64,000 bases of DNA from NCBI RefSeq assembly GCF_030269925.1, contig NC_085119.1, positions 15,721,001 through 15,785,000 on the forward strand, read 5' to 3'. The DNA is from Bombyx mori (Eukaryota > Arthropoda > Insecta > Lepidoptera > Bombycidae). A program made the position numbers and the translations under genes. The notes beneath the pieces were generated by a model. It searched no databases. It saw only the letters and a program-made list of their open reading frames with translations, and was not told the DNA's origin. Positions 32,298-44,685 of the stretch are shown piece after piece; position 1 is the stretch's first letter; the number at the start of each line of letters is the position of its first letter.

Positions 32298-33453
32298 TCA
32301 CACTCCACTATTTTTGCTTAAAAGATATTTAATTAAAATTAAATTTCTGCACTGACTGGCTCCCGAATTCCCAGTTGGAGACCTGCGCTGCGCGTATTCT
32401 GAATATTGACTGACTTTTTAAATTGGAAATTATAATGCACTAAATAGAAATGCTGAAATTGCAAGATATGGGATATGAATAATGAAATTACGATCTTGAC
32501 TAAGACAAAACGTCGTTTTTCTGAACGGACCATAAGACCATATAAATAAGACTTTTAACGGGACAAAGCCGGTTTGAAAGTTCTCTGGCGCGTGGCAATT
32601 TTTGTAAGCAAAATTAAAAAAATGTTTATGAATAATGAAGGCCAATGTTTTTTTTATTATGAAAGGATTACTGATGGGTCGTTGACCTCAACAGCTTCGC
32701 CAGGGTGGGCGCCTGCCCTTGCTTGCCCAAGCAAAATTTTTGCTAACCTGACTGAGCCCCTCCAAAAGAAAACTGACAACTCAAAACCAGATACGATCAT
32801 GACCGAAACTTGCGATATTGATTAAAATCGAGATGCTATCGGTCTGCGAGCATAATGCAAATTCCAAATTCGTTCAAAACGTATGATTAGCATTGCTTTG
32901 AAACGGTTAAAATTTCCAAAAACAAACGAAATCTCGAATATTTATTTGTAAAGGTGAAAGAAAACCTTTTGCGTGCTGTCGTAATGTGGTTGACGAAAAT
33001 ACGGAATCAGAGCAAAGCGGAGTAAGTCACGGTTGTCTGATATAATACAGTTACAGTTTTACACTTTGGGACAATAAAATTGGATGCTATTTTCGTGATT
33101 TATTTTTTATGATTGAACACATGCCTTTTTATGTTAATTCACGAATTAATTTATTATATCAGTGTTTTTATTTAGTATTCTCATTACATTACAACTAAGG
33201 GCTAATCTTGATCAAAGATATTTAAATATATTATTATTTTTACAGTAGGTTAAACAAAGGTTTTTACTCCCATTTACCAAAAACAGTTTCACAAATGAAC
33301 ATACAGTGTACCTGCATTCAAAAACTGCCCACATATATTAGAAAGGCAGTACTGCCATTTGAAGTTCTCTTTGAGGTTAAATAGAAATATTATAATAAAT
33401 TAAGTACAACTAGTCTACTCTTCAGATTAGATGGATATAGATAGGAAAAACTT

Positions 33454-33698
33454 ACTAGTGGTGGTACTCTTGTGAGTCCGCACGGGTAGGTTCCACCGCC
33501 CTGCCTATTTCTGTCGTAAAGCAGTAGTGCGTTTCGGTTTGAAGGGTGGGGCAGCCGTTGTAACAATACTGAGACCTTAGAACTTATATCTCAAGGTGGG
33601 TGGCGCATTTAGGTTGTAGATGTCTATGGGTTCCAGTAACCACTTAACACCAGGTGGGCTGTGAGCTCGTCCACCCATCTAACAATAAAAAAAAAACA
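33454..33698 (+). repeat. Bm1 SINE, 5'-truncated
   Basis: The body is nearly consensus, with a small deletion in GGTACTCTTGTGAG, and ends AACAATAAAAAAAAAA. Confidence 0.95.
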
Positions 33699-33907
33699 AA
33701 AAATAAATAAAAAAAGACTTGTGGCAGTTGCTTGAGCGCATTGGTATATCGTAACTATTTCTTTTAACTAATGATCAGACAAACTATTGTTCCCGTAAGA
33801 TCTTTGTAAAGAAAAGTTCTACCCGATACTAGTCAAAGAAACAATCGGTCAAAGAAACGTTCTAATTTAATGCCAGTCCCAATGCAATTTGAAGCTTAAT
33901 GTAATTT

Positions 33908-34214
33908 GAAATGTTCACGATTGACTTTCACGGTGAAGGAATAACATCGGATAATAAAAGGCTTAGCTGCAAAAATTATACTGTGGTAAGACGTCTTGCC
34001 CGGATGGATAGGTATCACTCTGCCTATTTCTGTCGTGAAACAGTAATTCATTTCATTTTGGAGGATGGGGCAGCCGTTGCACTGTAAAAACGGAGATTTA
34101 GAACTCATATCTCAGAGTAGATGGCGGCAACAACGTTTTTGATGTCTATGGGCTCCGGTAACCACTTTACACCAGGTGGTCCGTAAATCGTCCATCCAAT
34201 TAAGCAATGAAATA
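33908..34214 (+). repeat. Bm1 SINE, diverged
   Basis: The copy includes the head-body junction (ATGTTCACGATTGACTTTCA) and body but lacks the tRNA-like start. It is more worn than its neighbour at 33454. Confidence 0.88.
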
Positions 34215-35164
34215 AAATGCAATTCAGATATGAACTTTATGTTTAAAGCCAAAAGGGTCGCTTCAGGCTGTGATCTAAAAAAAAAAAATTATGACTTCAT
34301 TTCGAAAAGTGAGATGTATGCGCTCTCAGCGTGATCAAGAGTATTTAACGCTTTTGCAGTTTCACCTGGAGTGTATTTCATCAACTCAATAAAATTCCCG
34401 TTTTGCTTGGAGAATAACTGAAACGTTATAAAATATAAATTCAATTGGCACTTAACTGAAATTTCAGAAAATACCGCATTTTACAAAATTTATTACCTTC
34501 ACGAGCACTAACAGGGAAAACTTTCAAATATTATTGGCCTCAAGTGTACAATGTACGGGCGTGCAGTGTAAGGAAAGCGTAACAAAACGGGTTTAAATTG
34601 AGCTCACAATCACTTATTGTGCTCTTAGTTGCGTTTTGAGTTTATAATTTGTATTCTTGCTGTTTCAAATAAATTATAGAACATGTTATTTTGATAACAT
34701 ATTCAATAATTTGTATATGGCTGTATTTGTATTTACAGTAAATAAAAATTGTCGTTGTGCTAAAATTCCATAAAGCTCGCATTGTGTTTGATTCTTTTCG
34801 ACTTTAGTTATTACTATTGAGACTTCGGCAAATTTCGACGTATCTGCTCTTATTTTCTATTTTCTTCAACCAAAAGTATCAAATATTTATGTACCACTAT
34901 AACTAAACAATAGATTGTATAAAATAAATGTCAAATCATAAAATTAAATAATACCGTTTCAGTCCACATTGCTAACAGTCATTATTTCCGATTAGAAGAT
35001 ATTATTTTGTTATTTATGTTTTGTATGTTTTGGACTAACATGTCAAGACAAGCGATGCCATTTATTAACTCCGGCAACCTCTTGGTATCGATATAAGTAC
35101 ACGAGTTGATTTGCTTACACATGTATATACATATATAAAATACCATACTTTGTAGCAATATATA
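34215..35164. other. AT-rich DNA, nothing recognised
   Basis: No gene or repeat was seen. Confidence 0.45.
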
Positions 35165-35457
35165 TCTCTATATATAAAAATTAATTGCTGTTCATTAGTC
35201 TCGCTAAAACTCGAGAACGGCTGGGCTGATTTGGCTAATTTTGGTCTTGAATTATTATTTGTGGAAGTCCAAAGAAGGTTTAAAAGGTAGATAAATATAA
35301 AAATGCTCGGAATTAAACAAAAATAACAATTTTGTTTTCCCTTTCATGTGTCCCCCGTCGGATGGATTCCTTTTGTTTGTTTTAAGTTTATTTTATACAA
35401 AAGTTTAGGTCTTATATTTCTCGATTGAGGCACTAAGAAGCCTGCAGGGTCAACTAG
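35165..35457 (+). mobile_element. Non-autonomous Helitron, family 1, copy B
   Basis: Starts TCTCTATATATAAAAATT after A and ends GGTCAACTAG before T, a canonical CTAG end. It matches copies at 9777 and 39315 along its whole length. Confidence 0.85.
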
Positions 35458-35767
35458 TACATTATAATTTCAAATTCAAACAATAGAAATCTATCATCGT
35501 ACTAAAAATTCCCTATGGGAATGCGGTAAGTGTTCCGGACGAGCGGACCGGAAGTTCGACACACGGTTCCCTTCCGGCACGTCACGCCGCCTGACCGGAG
35601 CCCTGCGGTTGAGCTTTTTTACAAGGGTCGCTACATTGAGAAGTCACCGAATTGATAGGCGAATATCGATATCGATTGAAATCGAATTTTAGCTAATTCG
35701 GCCATGGTTCTACGGGAGATAAATTTAAAATTAATAAAAATAATCATAAACATACCCTTAATATTTT
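35458..35767. other. Non-repeat DNA with GC-rich patch
   Basis: The patch at about 35525-35620 (CCGGACGAGCGGACCGG, CACGCCGCCTGACCGG) is not in a family I know. Confidence 0.35.
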
Positions 35768-36030
35768 TTTCCTTCTATCTATGCTGATAGCCTAGAGGGG
35801 CTATTTCAGTTTCACCCTAACATGTAGGTGAGCTCACGGGGCTCAAACCGGAAATGTTACACTGGCCCTAGCAAGAGCAGTGCTTCGCAGAATCTACCAC
35901 CGGATCGGAAACGCGACCCACTAAGAAGATCCGGCGAGAAACTCAGTGGGCTGTGTCTATGGGTTAATTCACTCGTCGAGCCCTTCGTCGCAAGCGACGG
36001 TTTCGACGAGGACGGTGGCCGGAACCTTCA
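35768..36030 (-). mobile_element. Jockey-type LINE 3' end
   Basis: A long copy of the 3' untranslated region, including the GCTTGCGACGAAGGGC segment that pairs imperfectly with its flanks. Frames overlapping it are not genes. Confidence 0.9.
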
Positions 36031-36371
36031 ATACATATGCCCTTATGCTCATTTTGTAAGATTTTATATGATTATATAACAGAATAGATATGTATAATAA
36101 ATGTTTTTTTTCGTAAGCTACATAATAATCATCAACGCAACATTTATCATTAAAAATATTTCCAAAACTCGATAAGAAACTAATCGATAGCAAAAACGGT
36201 TACTCAAAGTGATAAAACAGCTATCAATAATTGATGAACAGCCAGTCAATAATTGTCAGCGCGTCAAAACTACTATTTGTTACTTGAATAATTAATCGAT
36301 TCGAACAACTGTGTTCGAAAACAGAGATCCAACATAATTGCCCCATCACTAGTTAACAACAGATAGCTCTA
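36031..36371. other. AT-rich spacer
   Basis: Nothing was recognised. Confidence 0.4.
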
Positions 36372-36733
36372 TCTATACTAATGTTATAAAGAGTAAATAT
36401 TTATTGTTTGTTTGTTTGTATTGAATAGGCTCCGAAACTACTTAACCGATTTGAAAAATTCTTTCACTGTTTGGAAGCTATACTATTCCCGAGTGACATG
36501 GCTAAAACCTTGTTGAAAAAAATTAGGGTTCCTTACTAAAACTCCAAATAACGTAACCCAAGGTGTAAAAAAATTACCTAAAATATTCCTTACATCGCGT
36601 GCCCTGCGAAAACCATTGATGATAGAATAAAATAATACTCTACGACTTTGTAAAACACATTATTATTTACAAAACGTCAAACATCGTTGAAACTTTTGTT
36701 AAAGACCCGAGCAGAGCCGGAGCGGGCAGCTAG
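36372..36733 (+). mobile_element. Non-autonomous Helitron, family 2
   Basis: Begins TCTATACTAATGTTATAAAG after A and ends GCGGGCAGCTAG before T. A CCCG...CGGG pairing (about 36706-36726) lies just before the CTAG end, as expected of a Helitron. The GAATAGGCTCCGAAAC start is a widespread lepidopteran motif. No coding capacity. Confidence 0.82.
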
Positions 36734-37112
36734 TCAATATATAAGAATGTTCCGATACACGATTCCCTTGCTTGCCGATGTTGGGACAAATTGAATGACG
36801 CATACTTTCGCAGTCTAGTTTTAGGGGCTAGCCTGTAAGGGGATGAACAAAGGGGTAAATAATTCAAACAAGATGAAGGTTTTAGAATGACGTCAGTCAA
36901 TTTCGGATAATTGACTTACCATTAACTACTTACTTACATGCTTTATAAATTTTTAACGCATATTTTGAGGTGATGATAACATTTGCAGTGCAGGCTGCAC
37001 AAAGACGGTAAATAGCAGTGGCTGTTTAACATAATAATATAAAGATTCGATGCCCAATATAAAGAAAAACACGAACGCAATCGAACAAATCAAATATCTT
37101 GTGCTGCAATAG
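36734..37112. other. AT-rich spacer
   Basis: Nothing was recognised. Confidence 0.4.
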
Positions 37113-37406
37113 TTTCACAGTCCACCTGGTGTTAAGTGCTTACTAGAGCCCATAGACATCTACAACGTAAATGCGCCACCCACCTTGAGATATAAGTTCT
37201 AAGGTCTCAAGTATAGTTACAACGGCTGCCCCGCCCTTCAAGCCGAAACGCATTAGTGGTTCACGGCAGAAATAAGCGGGGTGGTAGTACCTACCGGCGC
37301 GGACTCACAAGAGGCCCTGCCACCAGTAATTACGCAAATTAAAATTTTTCGGGTATCATTTTTATTACACGATGTTATCCCTTCACCGTGGAAATCAATC
37401 GTGAAC
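37113..37406 (-). repeat. Bm1 SINE, both ends trimmed
   Basis: The body and head-body junction are present; the tail is cut near TTTCACAGTCCACC and the tRNA-like head is missing. Confidence 0.93.
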
Positions 37407-38116
37407 AGATATACGTATGTGGTTCAAGTCATACGAAGTTAAATGAAATAAACGATAACTTATATTTAAAAACAAATCTTGGTAAATAAATAGCTTTTGA
37501 ATTTAGATGCAATCGAATTCAATTTGGAAATTTAGAAAAATGTCACAACGTCTATAGATTCTTTTTTCTCAAATTCAATAGACTTATTTCTACCCTCATT
37601 GGCCGTTGACCTCCGTGTACTCTATACAATTAACAATTTCAAAAGAAATCGTTGCGAACGAGTCTATCGGAATACACAAGTGGCACTGTCAATAAGCCCG
37701 GTCATACAGCGCCTTAATTCAATAAAATCAGACACAGCGACGCGCCAACAGACGACCATAAATATTAATTGTCCACCCTAACATAGTTTATTGACACAAA
37801 CAGACGACACTGATGTATATCCATAGAATGTCGGATATAAGTGATGTTGTATTCTAATGAGTTCAATGACCAGTTTTTTTTTTAATAACATCGATCAGTT
37901 CACAATTTATCTTTTGTTAAGTAGTTACGAGATCTTCTTATACTCGTAGACAATGGATCTGATTCTGAAATTGAAAAAAGATAGATAAATCAATCAATTG
38001 GAATAATGGATTCTGTAGTTTTCAAAGGTAAATAGATGATTAGTGTGTGTTATCGTCTTCTGTGGACTCAGAGAACATAATCTATTATCATTAAGCGAAA
38101 ATGGTTTTAATTGTTT
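37407..38116. other. AT-rich DNA, nothing recognised
   Basis: A 60-codon frame at 37599-37781 has no family. Confidence 0.4.
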
Positions 38117-38496
38117 TATTTTTTATTGCTTAGATGGGTGGACGAGGTCACAGCCCACCTGGTGTTAAGTAGTTACTGGAGCCCATAGACATCTACAACG
38201 TAAATGCGTTACCCACCTTGAGATATAAGTTCTAAGGTCTCAAGTGCAGTTATAACGGCTGTCCCACCCTTCAAACCGAAACGAATTACTGCTTCACGGC
38301 AGAAATAGGCGGGATGGTGGTACCTACCCGTGCGGACTCACAAGAGGTCCTGCCACCAGTAATTACGTAACTTATAATTTTATGGGTTTGATTTTTATCA
38401 CACGATGTTATTCGTTCACCGTGGAGTGGAAGTCATTCGTGAACATTTATTGAGTACGTATTTCATTAGAAAAATTGGTACCCGTTTGGGATTGGG
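38117..38496 (-). repeat. Bm1 SINE lacking tRNA-like head
   Basis: Runs from the T-rich tail complement to GGTACCCGTTTGGG, where it is cut. A 5-base duplication occurs in GTGGAGTGGAAGTC. Confidence 0.93.
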
Positions 38497-39045
38497 TCTT
38501 CTTCTTCTTCGTCGCTTTCTTCATTACTGAAGGTCGTGTCCCTGAAAATTGACCGTGGCCTGTCTCGTGAGCTTTTTCCACCTCGTCCGGTCCTCAGTTT
38601 CTCGAATGGCGGTTGCCACTTGCGGGTTATGTCTACAGTATACTATAACCGAAGAAAATAAGCTTTAGTGCTACGTATGTAATTAAAAAAAAATCAGTAA
38701 TACAGCACGCACCATAATTACCGCATTAAATCTTCATGAAATTGCACATCGGAACAAAGTCCTGTTAAACATTAATTACTTTGAAACTAATTTAACGTGA
38801 AACTCGTCAAACAGTCGGCCATTCGCACGTTTAATTTTTCATTAATTGTCGGCCAGTAGCGGTACTCGACGAGCGTCGGTTTATTATTCAAATACTCAAG
38901 TTATGTACTTGTTCAATATCGTACTTAGTGATTATTTAAAGATACATTTACTTAATACGCTTTAAGGGTTCAGAGTTTTTGTACGTTATAGGGTACTGAT
39001 ACAGATATTTGACTCAAAATAAATAAAAAACGACTTGCGTATTTA
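38497..39045. other. Unplaced repeat-like piece, then non-repeat DNA
   Basis: The part at about 38500-38635 (GACCGTGGCCTGTCTCGTG, CACCTCGTCCGG) resembles LINE tail debris but is not assigned. The remainder (38700-38900) is CpG-richer single-copy-looking DNA. Confidence 0.35.
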
Positions 39046-39186
39046 CTAGGAGGGCATCTTTTGAGCCTGCACGGGTAAGTACCACCACTCTGCCTAATTC
39101 TGTCGTTGTACTATAAAAACTGAAAAATAGAACTCATGACTCATTTTTTTCCTACCTATGTTGATAGCCTTGAGAGGCTATTTCTC
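39046..39186. repeat. Bm1 fragment abutting a jockey LINE tail
   Basis: A plus-strand Bm1 piece (39046-39142, with a deletion of the GAAGCAGTAATGCG region) is followed directly by 43 bases of the jockey-type LINE 3' terminus in minus orientation (39144-39186). Confidence 0.78.
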
Positions 39187-39314
39187 TAGGATTACGAAAC
39201 AGTCCAATGCTTTGGTCTGGCCTGGGCCGTACTACCCTCGAATCGATCATCCTACGATTCTCTCACAGTAACCGAAGACTGAAGTCTGAAGGAGGAGAAC
39301 GAAACATTTTTGAA

Positions 39315-39595
39315 TCTATATATATAAAAATGAATTGCTGTTCGTTAGTCTCGCTAAAACTCGAGAACGGCTAGACCGATTTGGCTAATTTTGGTCTTGA
39401 ATTATTTGTGGAAGTCCAGAGAAGGTAGAAAAACATGAAAATGCTCGGAATGAAATAAAAATAACAATTTTGTTTTCCCTTGGATGTATACCCCGTTGTA
39501 CGGATTCCTTTTGTTTGTTTTAAGTTTATTTTATACAAAAGTGTAGGTCTTTTATTTATCGATTGAGGCACTACGAAGTCTGCCGGGTCAGTTAG
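39315..39595 (+). mobile_element. Non-autonomous Helitron, family 1, copy C
   Basis: Begins TCTATATATATAAAAATG after A, ends GGTCAGTTAG before T. A ~10-base deletion distinguishes it from copies A and B. Confidence 0.82.
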
Positions 39596-40593
39596 TACTA
39601 TATAAAAATAGATCACCACTGACGGTGGGGACCGAAGCCATCAGAGGTTGAAGTTCCAGAGTGCCTCCTCAGAACATACACTGTGTCAGTAATATTTATT
39701 TTTGCTATTACGAAAATGATATGCTATTTTGTTCATCCATTCTTGTTCAATGCAGCGAACTTTATTATTCAGACGTTTCCCTGTTTGAATATTTAATAGT
39801 TCACTTCATAACGAAGTATAACGTACTTTAGATAATGGTATGGTTCGAAGAGAAAATGAAGCACATTATAATATATTTTCAGAGAATAAACTCTTTGTTT
39901 TAATGCATAGTGTTCATTTTGTTCGATGTTAATTTTCGGAGCATCCGATGAAATAAAATTTCGAATAAATTGTTAGTAAATTATTTGATATTTACTAAAG
40001 CTTTTATAGCTTCCGTCACTAGTATTGACGGTGAGGCAGATGACGTATTTTTGGGGCTAGTATTATCCAAAATATATCCACTCCAGTTTATCAGACGTTC
40101 ATCACCGGTATCTTCATTTGGGTAAGACCTTAAGTGTCCAGAAATATCAATAAAACTAATGCGAAATCAAATTTTTGAAGCTATACTAAAAACTATAATA
40201 TTTCAAAAACATTAGCCCGAGTTTCATGGATTCCCAAAAAAAGGCTCATAAAACAAGCAAAGCGGGTAGAGCCGTCCTAATATTGTTTTTCGATAACGCG
40301 CAGTCAGCTAGCTACTCACCCTGTGGTCTATTGACCGCGCATTTGCTTAAAATATCGCTTTCATGTACCGCATTTTGTGGATCAAGTATGTTCGGTCGGT
40401 TTTTGGGATAAAGACATCTATAACGTCTCGGGTTAGGTCACTTTTTCTGTGCACCAATTTATAAGTAGCGTTTCGAAGATATTATGTTTTAAAGTGCTCT
40501 CTTAATAATTCTCAAGTGCAGACGTGCATTAAACGTTCTGTATGTTTCAAGTTTATCTGATCGAAGTTTTAATTAATGAAATTATTTTCTACC
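39596..40593. other. AT-rich DNA, nothing recognised
   Basis: A 61-codon frame at 40226-40411 with a real ATG has no recognisable family. Confidence 0.45.
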
Positions 40594-41033
40594 TTTTTTT
40601 TTTTATTGCTTAGATGGGTGGACGAGCTCACAGCCTACCTGGTGTTAAGTGGTTACTGGAGCCCATAGACATCTACAACGTAAATGCGCCACCCACCTTG
40701 AGATATAAGTTCTAAGGTCTCAAGTATAGTTACAACGGCTGCCCCACCCTTCAAACCGAAACGCATTACTGCTTCACGGCAGAAATAGGCAGAGTGGTGG
40801 TACCCACCCGCGCGGACTCACAATAGGTCCTACCACCATTAATTACGCAAATTATAATTTTGCGGGTTTCATTTTTAAAACACGATGTTATTCCTTCACC
40901 GTGGAAGTCAATCGTGAACATTTGTTGAGTACGTATTTCATTAGAAAAATTGGTACCCGCCTGAGATTCGAACACCGGCTCATCGCTCAACACGAATGCA
41001 CCGGACGTCTTATCCGTTAGGCCACGACGACTT
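40594..41033 (-). repeat. Full-length Bm1 SINE
   Basis: Complete copy of 440 bases. On the minus strand it has the tRNA-like head (AAGTCGTCGTGGCC), box B region, middle, body, and A-tail. It is one of the best-preserved copies. Confidence 0.96.
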
Positions 41034-41300
41034 CAAAACAATTTTGAAGAAATTACAGTTATACGAACTACTTTATAAAGTAAAAGATTGTGAAAATAGT
41101 GTGAAGATAGTAAAAACATTATAGAGGAATACCTCTACAATATTTTCACTCCTAACCAACACTCCTCCACCACCTTCCTTAAGTACTGGTAGGTTATTGT
41201 ATTTTTTTGAAATCCTGTGGGCAATACCATCCTGCTTATTGAATTAGTAGTGAATTACCTAAGCCCCCTGATCACCATCTTGAGTTGACAATATATGACT
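41034..41300. other. AT-rich spacer
   Basis: Nothing was recognised. Confidence 0.4.
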
Positions 41301-41545
41301 GACACGGTGGTGCAGTATTAGCACCCCTGACTGTAGCGCGGTGGGTCGTGGGTTCGATTGCCACATCCGGCAAATATTATGGGACCAGCAGGCTTGTTTG
41401 CTCTTTGTCCGGGTGTTTACTATGTATATATTTAAACGCATATAAGTATGATGGACAGTCTCTGATACCCATAAAACTGGGGATCCTAAATTGGAATCGA
41501 ATGACCGTGCGTGATTTCTTCCCAATATTTATTATTATTAGTCAT
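41301..41545 (+). repeat. tRNA-derived SINE (third family)
   Basis: The head has a box A-like GTGGTGCAGTATTAGC and box B-like GGGTTCGATTGCC, then TTGTTTGCTCTTTGTCCGG. A TATTTATTATTATTA tail ends it. A second copy lies at 63734. A leftward 88-codon frame here is not a gene. Confidence 0.75.
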
Positions 41546-41995
41546 TATATAACAGTGACATCACCGTATGGGGAACACATAAATCACTAAAATCGACAAC
41601 GACACTATCTCACAAAGTATCCGGCAAATAAACGACGCACGCATAGTAATAGTGTTTATGCAAATTAATATACAATATGTATGGTTAATCTGCAAGTGAT
41701 ATCGCCCGGAAGACGATGTCCATTGCTATCTTTGACGATGAGTTGAGTTTGTTGAATTATCATGAAATTGAGACACACTGTTGTCTGTAACATCAAGCAT
41801 TTTATAATTATTATTTTTATGAGGACTTTACGTAGATTATCCGTAATTATTGCACTTTAGTTATTGACCATACCGAAAAATCTAGAATCAACGAGTATGA
41901 ACTTCAACATAATTTTAATTTACATTTTTATTAGATATTACATTTTAATTTTCTCCACGAAGTTTCTTACAAGCGCGTAGAATCTTATAAGAATA
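41546..41995. other. AT-rich DNA, nothing recognised
   Basis: No gene or repeat was seen. Confidence 0.4.
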
Positions 41996-42032
41996 CTAGC
42001 TGTACCCGTCCGCTTCGCTGGGCATTTTAGAT
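41996..42032 (-). mobile_element. Helitron 3'-end fragment
   Basis: On the minus strand it ends GACGGGTACAGCTAG before T, with AGCGAAGCGGAC just upstream, the typical lepidopteran Helitron terminus. Only about 37 bases remain; a full-length Bm1 begins 11 bases away. Confidence 0.6.
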
Positions 42033-42042
42033 TAACATTATG

Positions 42043-42476
42043 AAGTCGTCGTGGCCTATCGGATAAGACGTCCGATGTATTCGTGTTGAGCGATGCACCG
42101 GTGTTCGAATCCCGCAGGCGGGTACCAATTTTTCTAATGAAATACGTACTCAACAAATGTTCACGATTGACTTCCACGGTGAAGGAATAACATAATGTAA
42201 TAAAAATGAAACACGCAAAATTATAATTTGCGTAATTACTGGTGGTAGGACCTCTTGTGAGTCCGCGCGGGTAGGTACCACCGCCCTGCCTATTTCTGCC
42301 GTGAAGCAGTAATGCGTTTCGGTTTGAAGGATGGGGCAGCCGTTGTGACTATACTGGGACCTTAGAACTTATATATCAAGGTGGCGCATTTACGTTGTAG
42401 ATGTCTATAGGCTCCAGTAACCACCTAACACCAGGTGGGCTGTGAGCTCGTCCACACATCTAAGCAATAAAAAAAA
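42043..42476 (+). repeat. Full-length Bm1 SINE (reference copy)
   Basis: This complete copy shows the element's plan. The tRNA-derived head has box A (TGGCCTATCGGATAAG) and box B (GGTGTTCGAATCCC), the internal RNA polymerase III promoter. A middle domain follows (ATGTTCACGATTGACTTCC), then the common body starting CTGGTGGTAGGACC, and an AAGCAATAAAAAAA tail. Bm1 is the abundant Bombyx SINE. It encodes no protein and depends on a LINE for movement. Most other copies in the window begin within the body, which is typical 5' truncation. Confidence 0.97.
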
Positions 42477-44243
42477 GGCTAATGTGAATGGATAGAATAC
42501 GCTAAAACATCAAGATATTGCTATAATTTCATTCCATGCCGCCGTAGTTTGAATGAAAACATTTTTATTTTCGTCAGAAATAATTAATGTCTGAAACAAA
42601 CGTAGCTCAGAGCATTCATTGTTTTAGCGTGAAAGTAAATTAAATAAACCCTTTGCTAAATGATTTAATTCTAAAAAGACTTTTTCATTCGCGTATTTTG
42701 ATGAAGTTTTATAATAAATAAAGATTCTAATGTAACTAGAAACATTTTAGTTTGCGAAACAAATTTAATTGTTTGCTTAAATTTACGACTACTCGGCAAG
42801 AAAATTCTAGAATAATTTTACAATGAATTACATTAAAATATCTGCCACGACGCAATCGTGGATTCCGTTTGATGCTGTTCTAGCAAACATGGATTCATCT
42901 CGACTCTTTATAAATATGTATTTTGTAAATTTAATCAGTGTTTTACGTATATTTTTAATAGCATTAAATCTTCAGTGAGTGTACGGGCTCTTTATTATTT
43001 TTTATTTTTCTTTTCGCTCAAGTACCTGTCCCTGTGTTATCAATGTAACCATACAAAGCTGCGTAATGCTTAGATCCCAACAAGTGACGTAAAAATTTTC
43101 AAATTTAAAAAAATTATTACGTGCAAAATAAATAAACAAAGAAAGATCGGGTTTTAGAATATATTTTTTTATAATTTTAGTGAAAGAACATGACAGTCGG
43201 CTTGTGTCAAAAGCAGTATTCGGGAATTTAGGTAGATAAATAATATTTTTAACGGGCTCCAATAATTTTCTTTTTTAATTAATTACTTCTATTTGCTTCC
43301 AGTTTATTTTTAAGGTGTATATTGTGTGGGTTAGGACGTCCAGTATATTTTCATTGAGTGCTGCGACTATTCCGAGATTTAAAGCCTACTGTGTTCCCCA
43401 ATTTTACTGACTAAATACGTAAAACCTGGAAGCAAATGACTTCCATTAAAAAGAAATAACAGAATGTATTTTAATAAACATGATTCACAACATTGAACAA
43501 AATGAAACTTTGAACTTCTCTAAGTGGTGGATAGTTTCAGATTGTCACGTCTTTAGGATCCAATAACCTAATATCAAGTTCGAACATACTGCCTAATTGT
43601 CAATGCATACTATTTAACTGTGCTTAGTCTAAAAAAATATTGAATATTTAACTTTAAATTTTAATACGAATTTTTTTGTTATAACGGTCTCCAAAAAGAT
43701 TTTATCTACCAGTCTTGATAACCTTACGTACAAGTGAAGTATTGGAATAAATTATCCAATAACTACACAATACGGTGAGTGCTTCCGATATGGTCCGTTT
43801 GATACCGGACGCCAGTTGGCTATGTCGGTTAGTTACGTAGCCGGATTCGAACCCCACACACGTGGTTACCCCACACGGTTTCTTATTCCCACTAAAACAA
43901 CGAGAAAAAAAACCTATACGCGTATTAATGGCATTAGAACTGTATTTAAAAAAATCGCGGTACGTGATTGGTCGACTTCGTCTCCATAGCCCAATGGATT
44001 AGAAATGTCAAAATTTAGCGGGAAAACTGCTTTGAATTGTCAAACTCTATTTAATTATTTCTTTTGAGTCTATAAGTGTGTGTATGTGTGTAGCATGAAA
44101 TAATAAAATCAAAGGACTATAATTAATACTATTTGTCTTTCACAATTATAATTTTTATTTCATAAAATAAATTGAAATCGTGAACGTGCATCTTTTGTGT
44201 AAGACCCCGAAGTGAATCTGTGTTTTCTTTGGATTTTCTCCAG
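42477..44243. other. AT-rich DNA, no gene recognised
   Basis: A tRNA box B-like GGATTCGAACCCC occurs at about 43852, after a possible but unfolded head, and could be a SINE scrap. The 86-codon leftward frame at 43002-43262 has no family. Confidence 0.45.
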
Positions 44244-44294
44244 CCTCAGAACAGAAAATGTGGTGGCTACTGAAATTTTCGATTGTGCTACAAT
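44244..44294 (+). other. Candidate first coding exon of a secreted protein
   Basis: A splice-acceptor-like TTTTCTCCAG precedes 14 bases, then ATG starts MWWLLKFSIVLQ, a typical signal-peptide start. The frame runs into a strong splice donor (AT|GTAAGTTT) at 44295. The 37 coding bases are consistent with a short first exon that continues elsewhere. No downstream exon was identified, so this is only a pattern match. Confidence 0.22.
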
Positions 44295-44685
44295 GTAAGT
44301 TTTATAAAAAATATTTATCTTTTATAATTTGTTTCTTTGATTTAGTATTGAATATTCTTAAAGGTCGTTTTAAATACGAAACAACTAAACTTAAACAAAA
44401 TAATGATATGATTAAAAGTTTTACGGCTTAATCTCTTAATTTACCGTTTTCGTAGAAACATCGGAAATAATTTAAAAACAGTACAAAACGCGAGAGAAGA
44501 TCGCAAAAGCAACTTTAACTTCATATATGACTCGTAAAAACCGAACGAATTACCACAATCATATAATTTTGGTTCTACACTCTTATACATTCCATTCTTA
44601 CCAATCCTACAATCCTTATAAATATTGGCCAATCGTCGCTAGGTACTCGAAGTAAAATTGGCACTTCAATATATTATTGTATATA
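44295..44685. other. AT-rich spacer
   Basis: No further exon, gene or repeat was recognised. A 63-codon leftward frame has no family. Confidence 0.4.

Larger units (their letters stand above)
30384..33453. other. AT-rich DNA with minor fragments
   Basis: Except for a short LINE scrap (30711-30762) and a stem-loop (32272-32297), this 3-kb region shows no known family. A segment with CTCAATGCTGAGGG and GGTGGGGTCCCGCG (about 31776-31905) looks like a repeat tail I cannot place. The 127-codon frame at 31166-31549 begins with TTG and is probably chance. An 83-codon frame at 32574-32825 is also unrecognised. Confidence 0.45.

Noticed and set aside
43820..43870. tRNA-like GGATTCGAACCCC segment
   Set aside because: No cloverleaf could be built around it; at most a SINE scrap.
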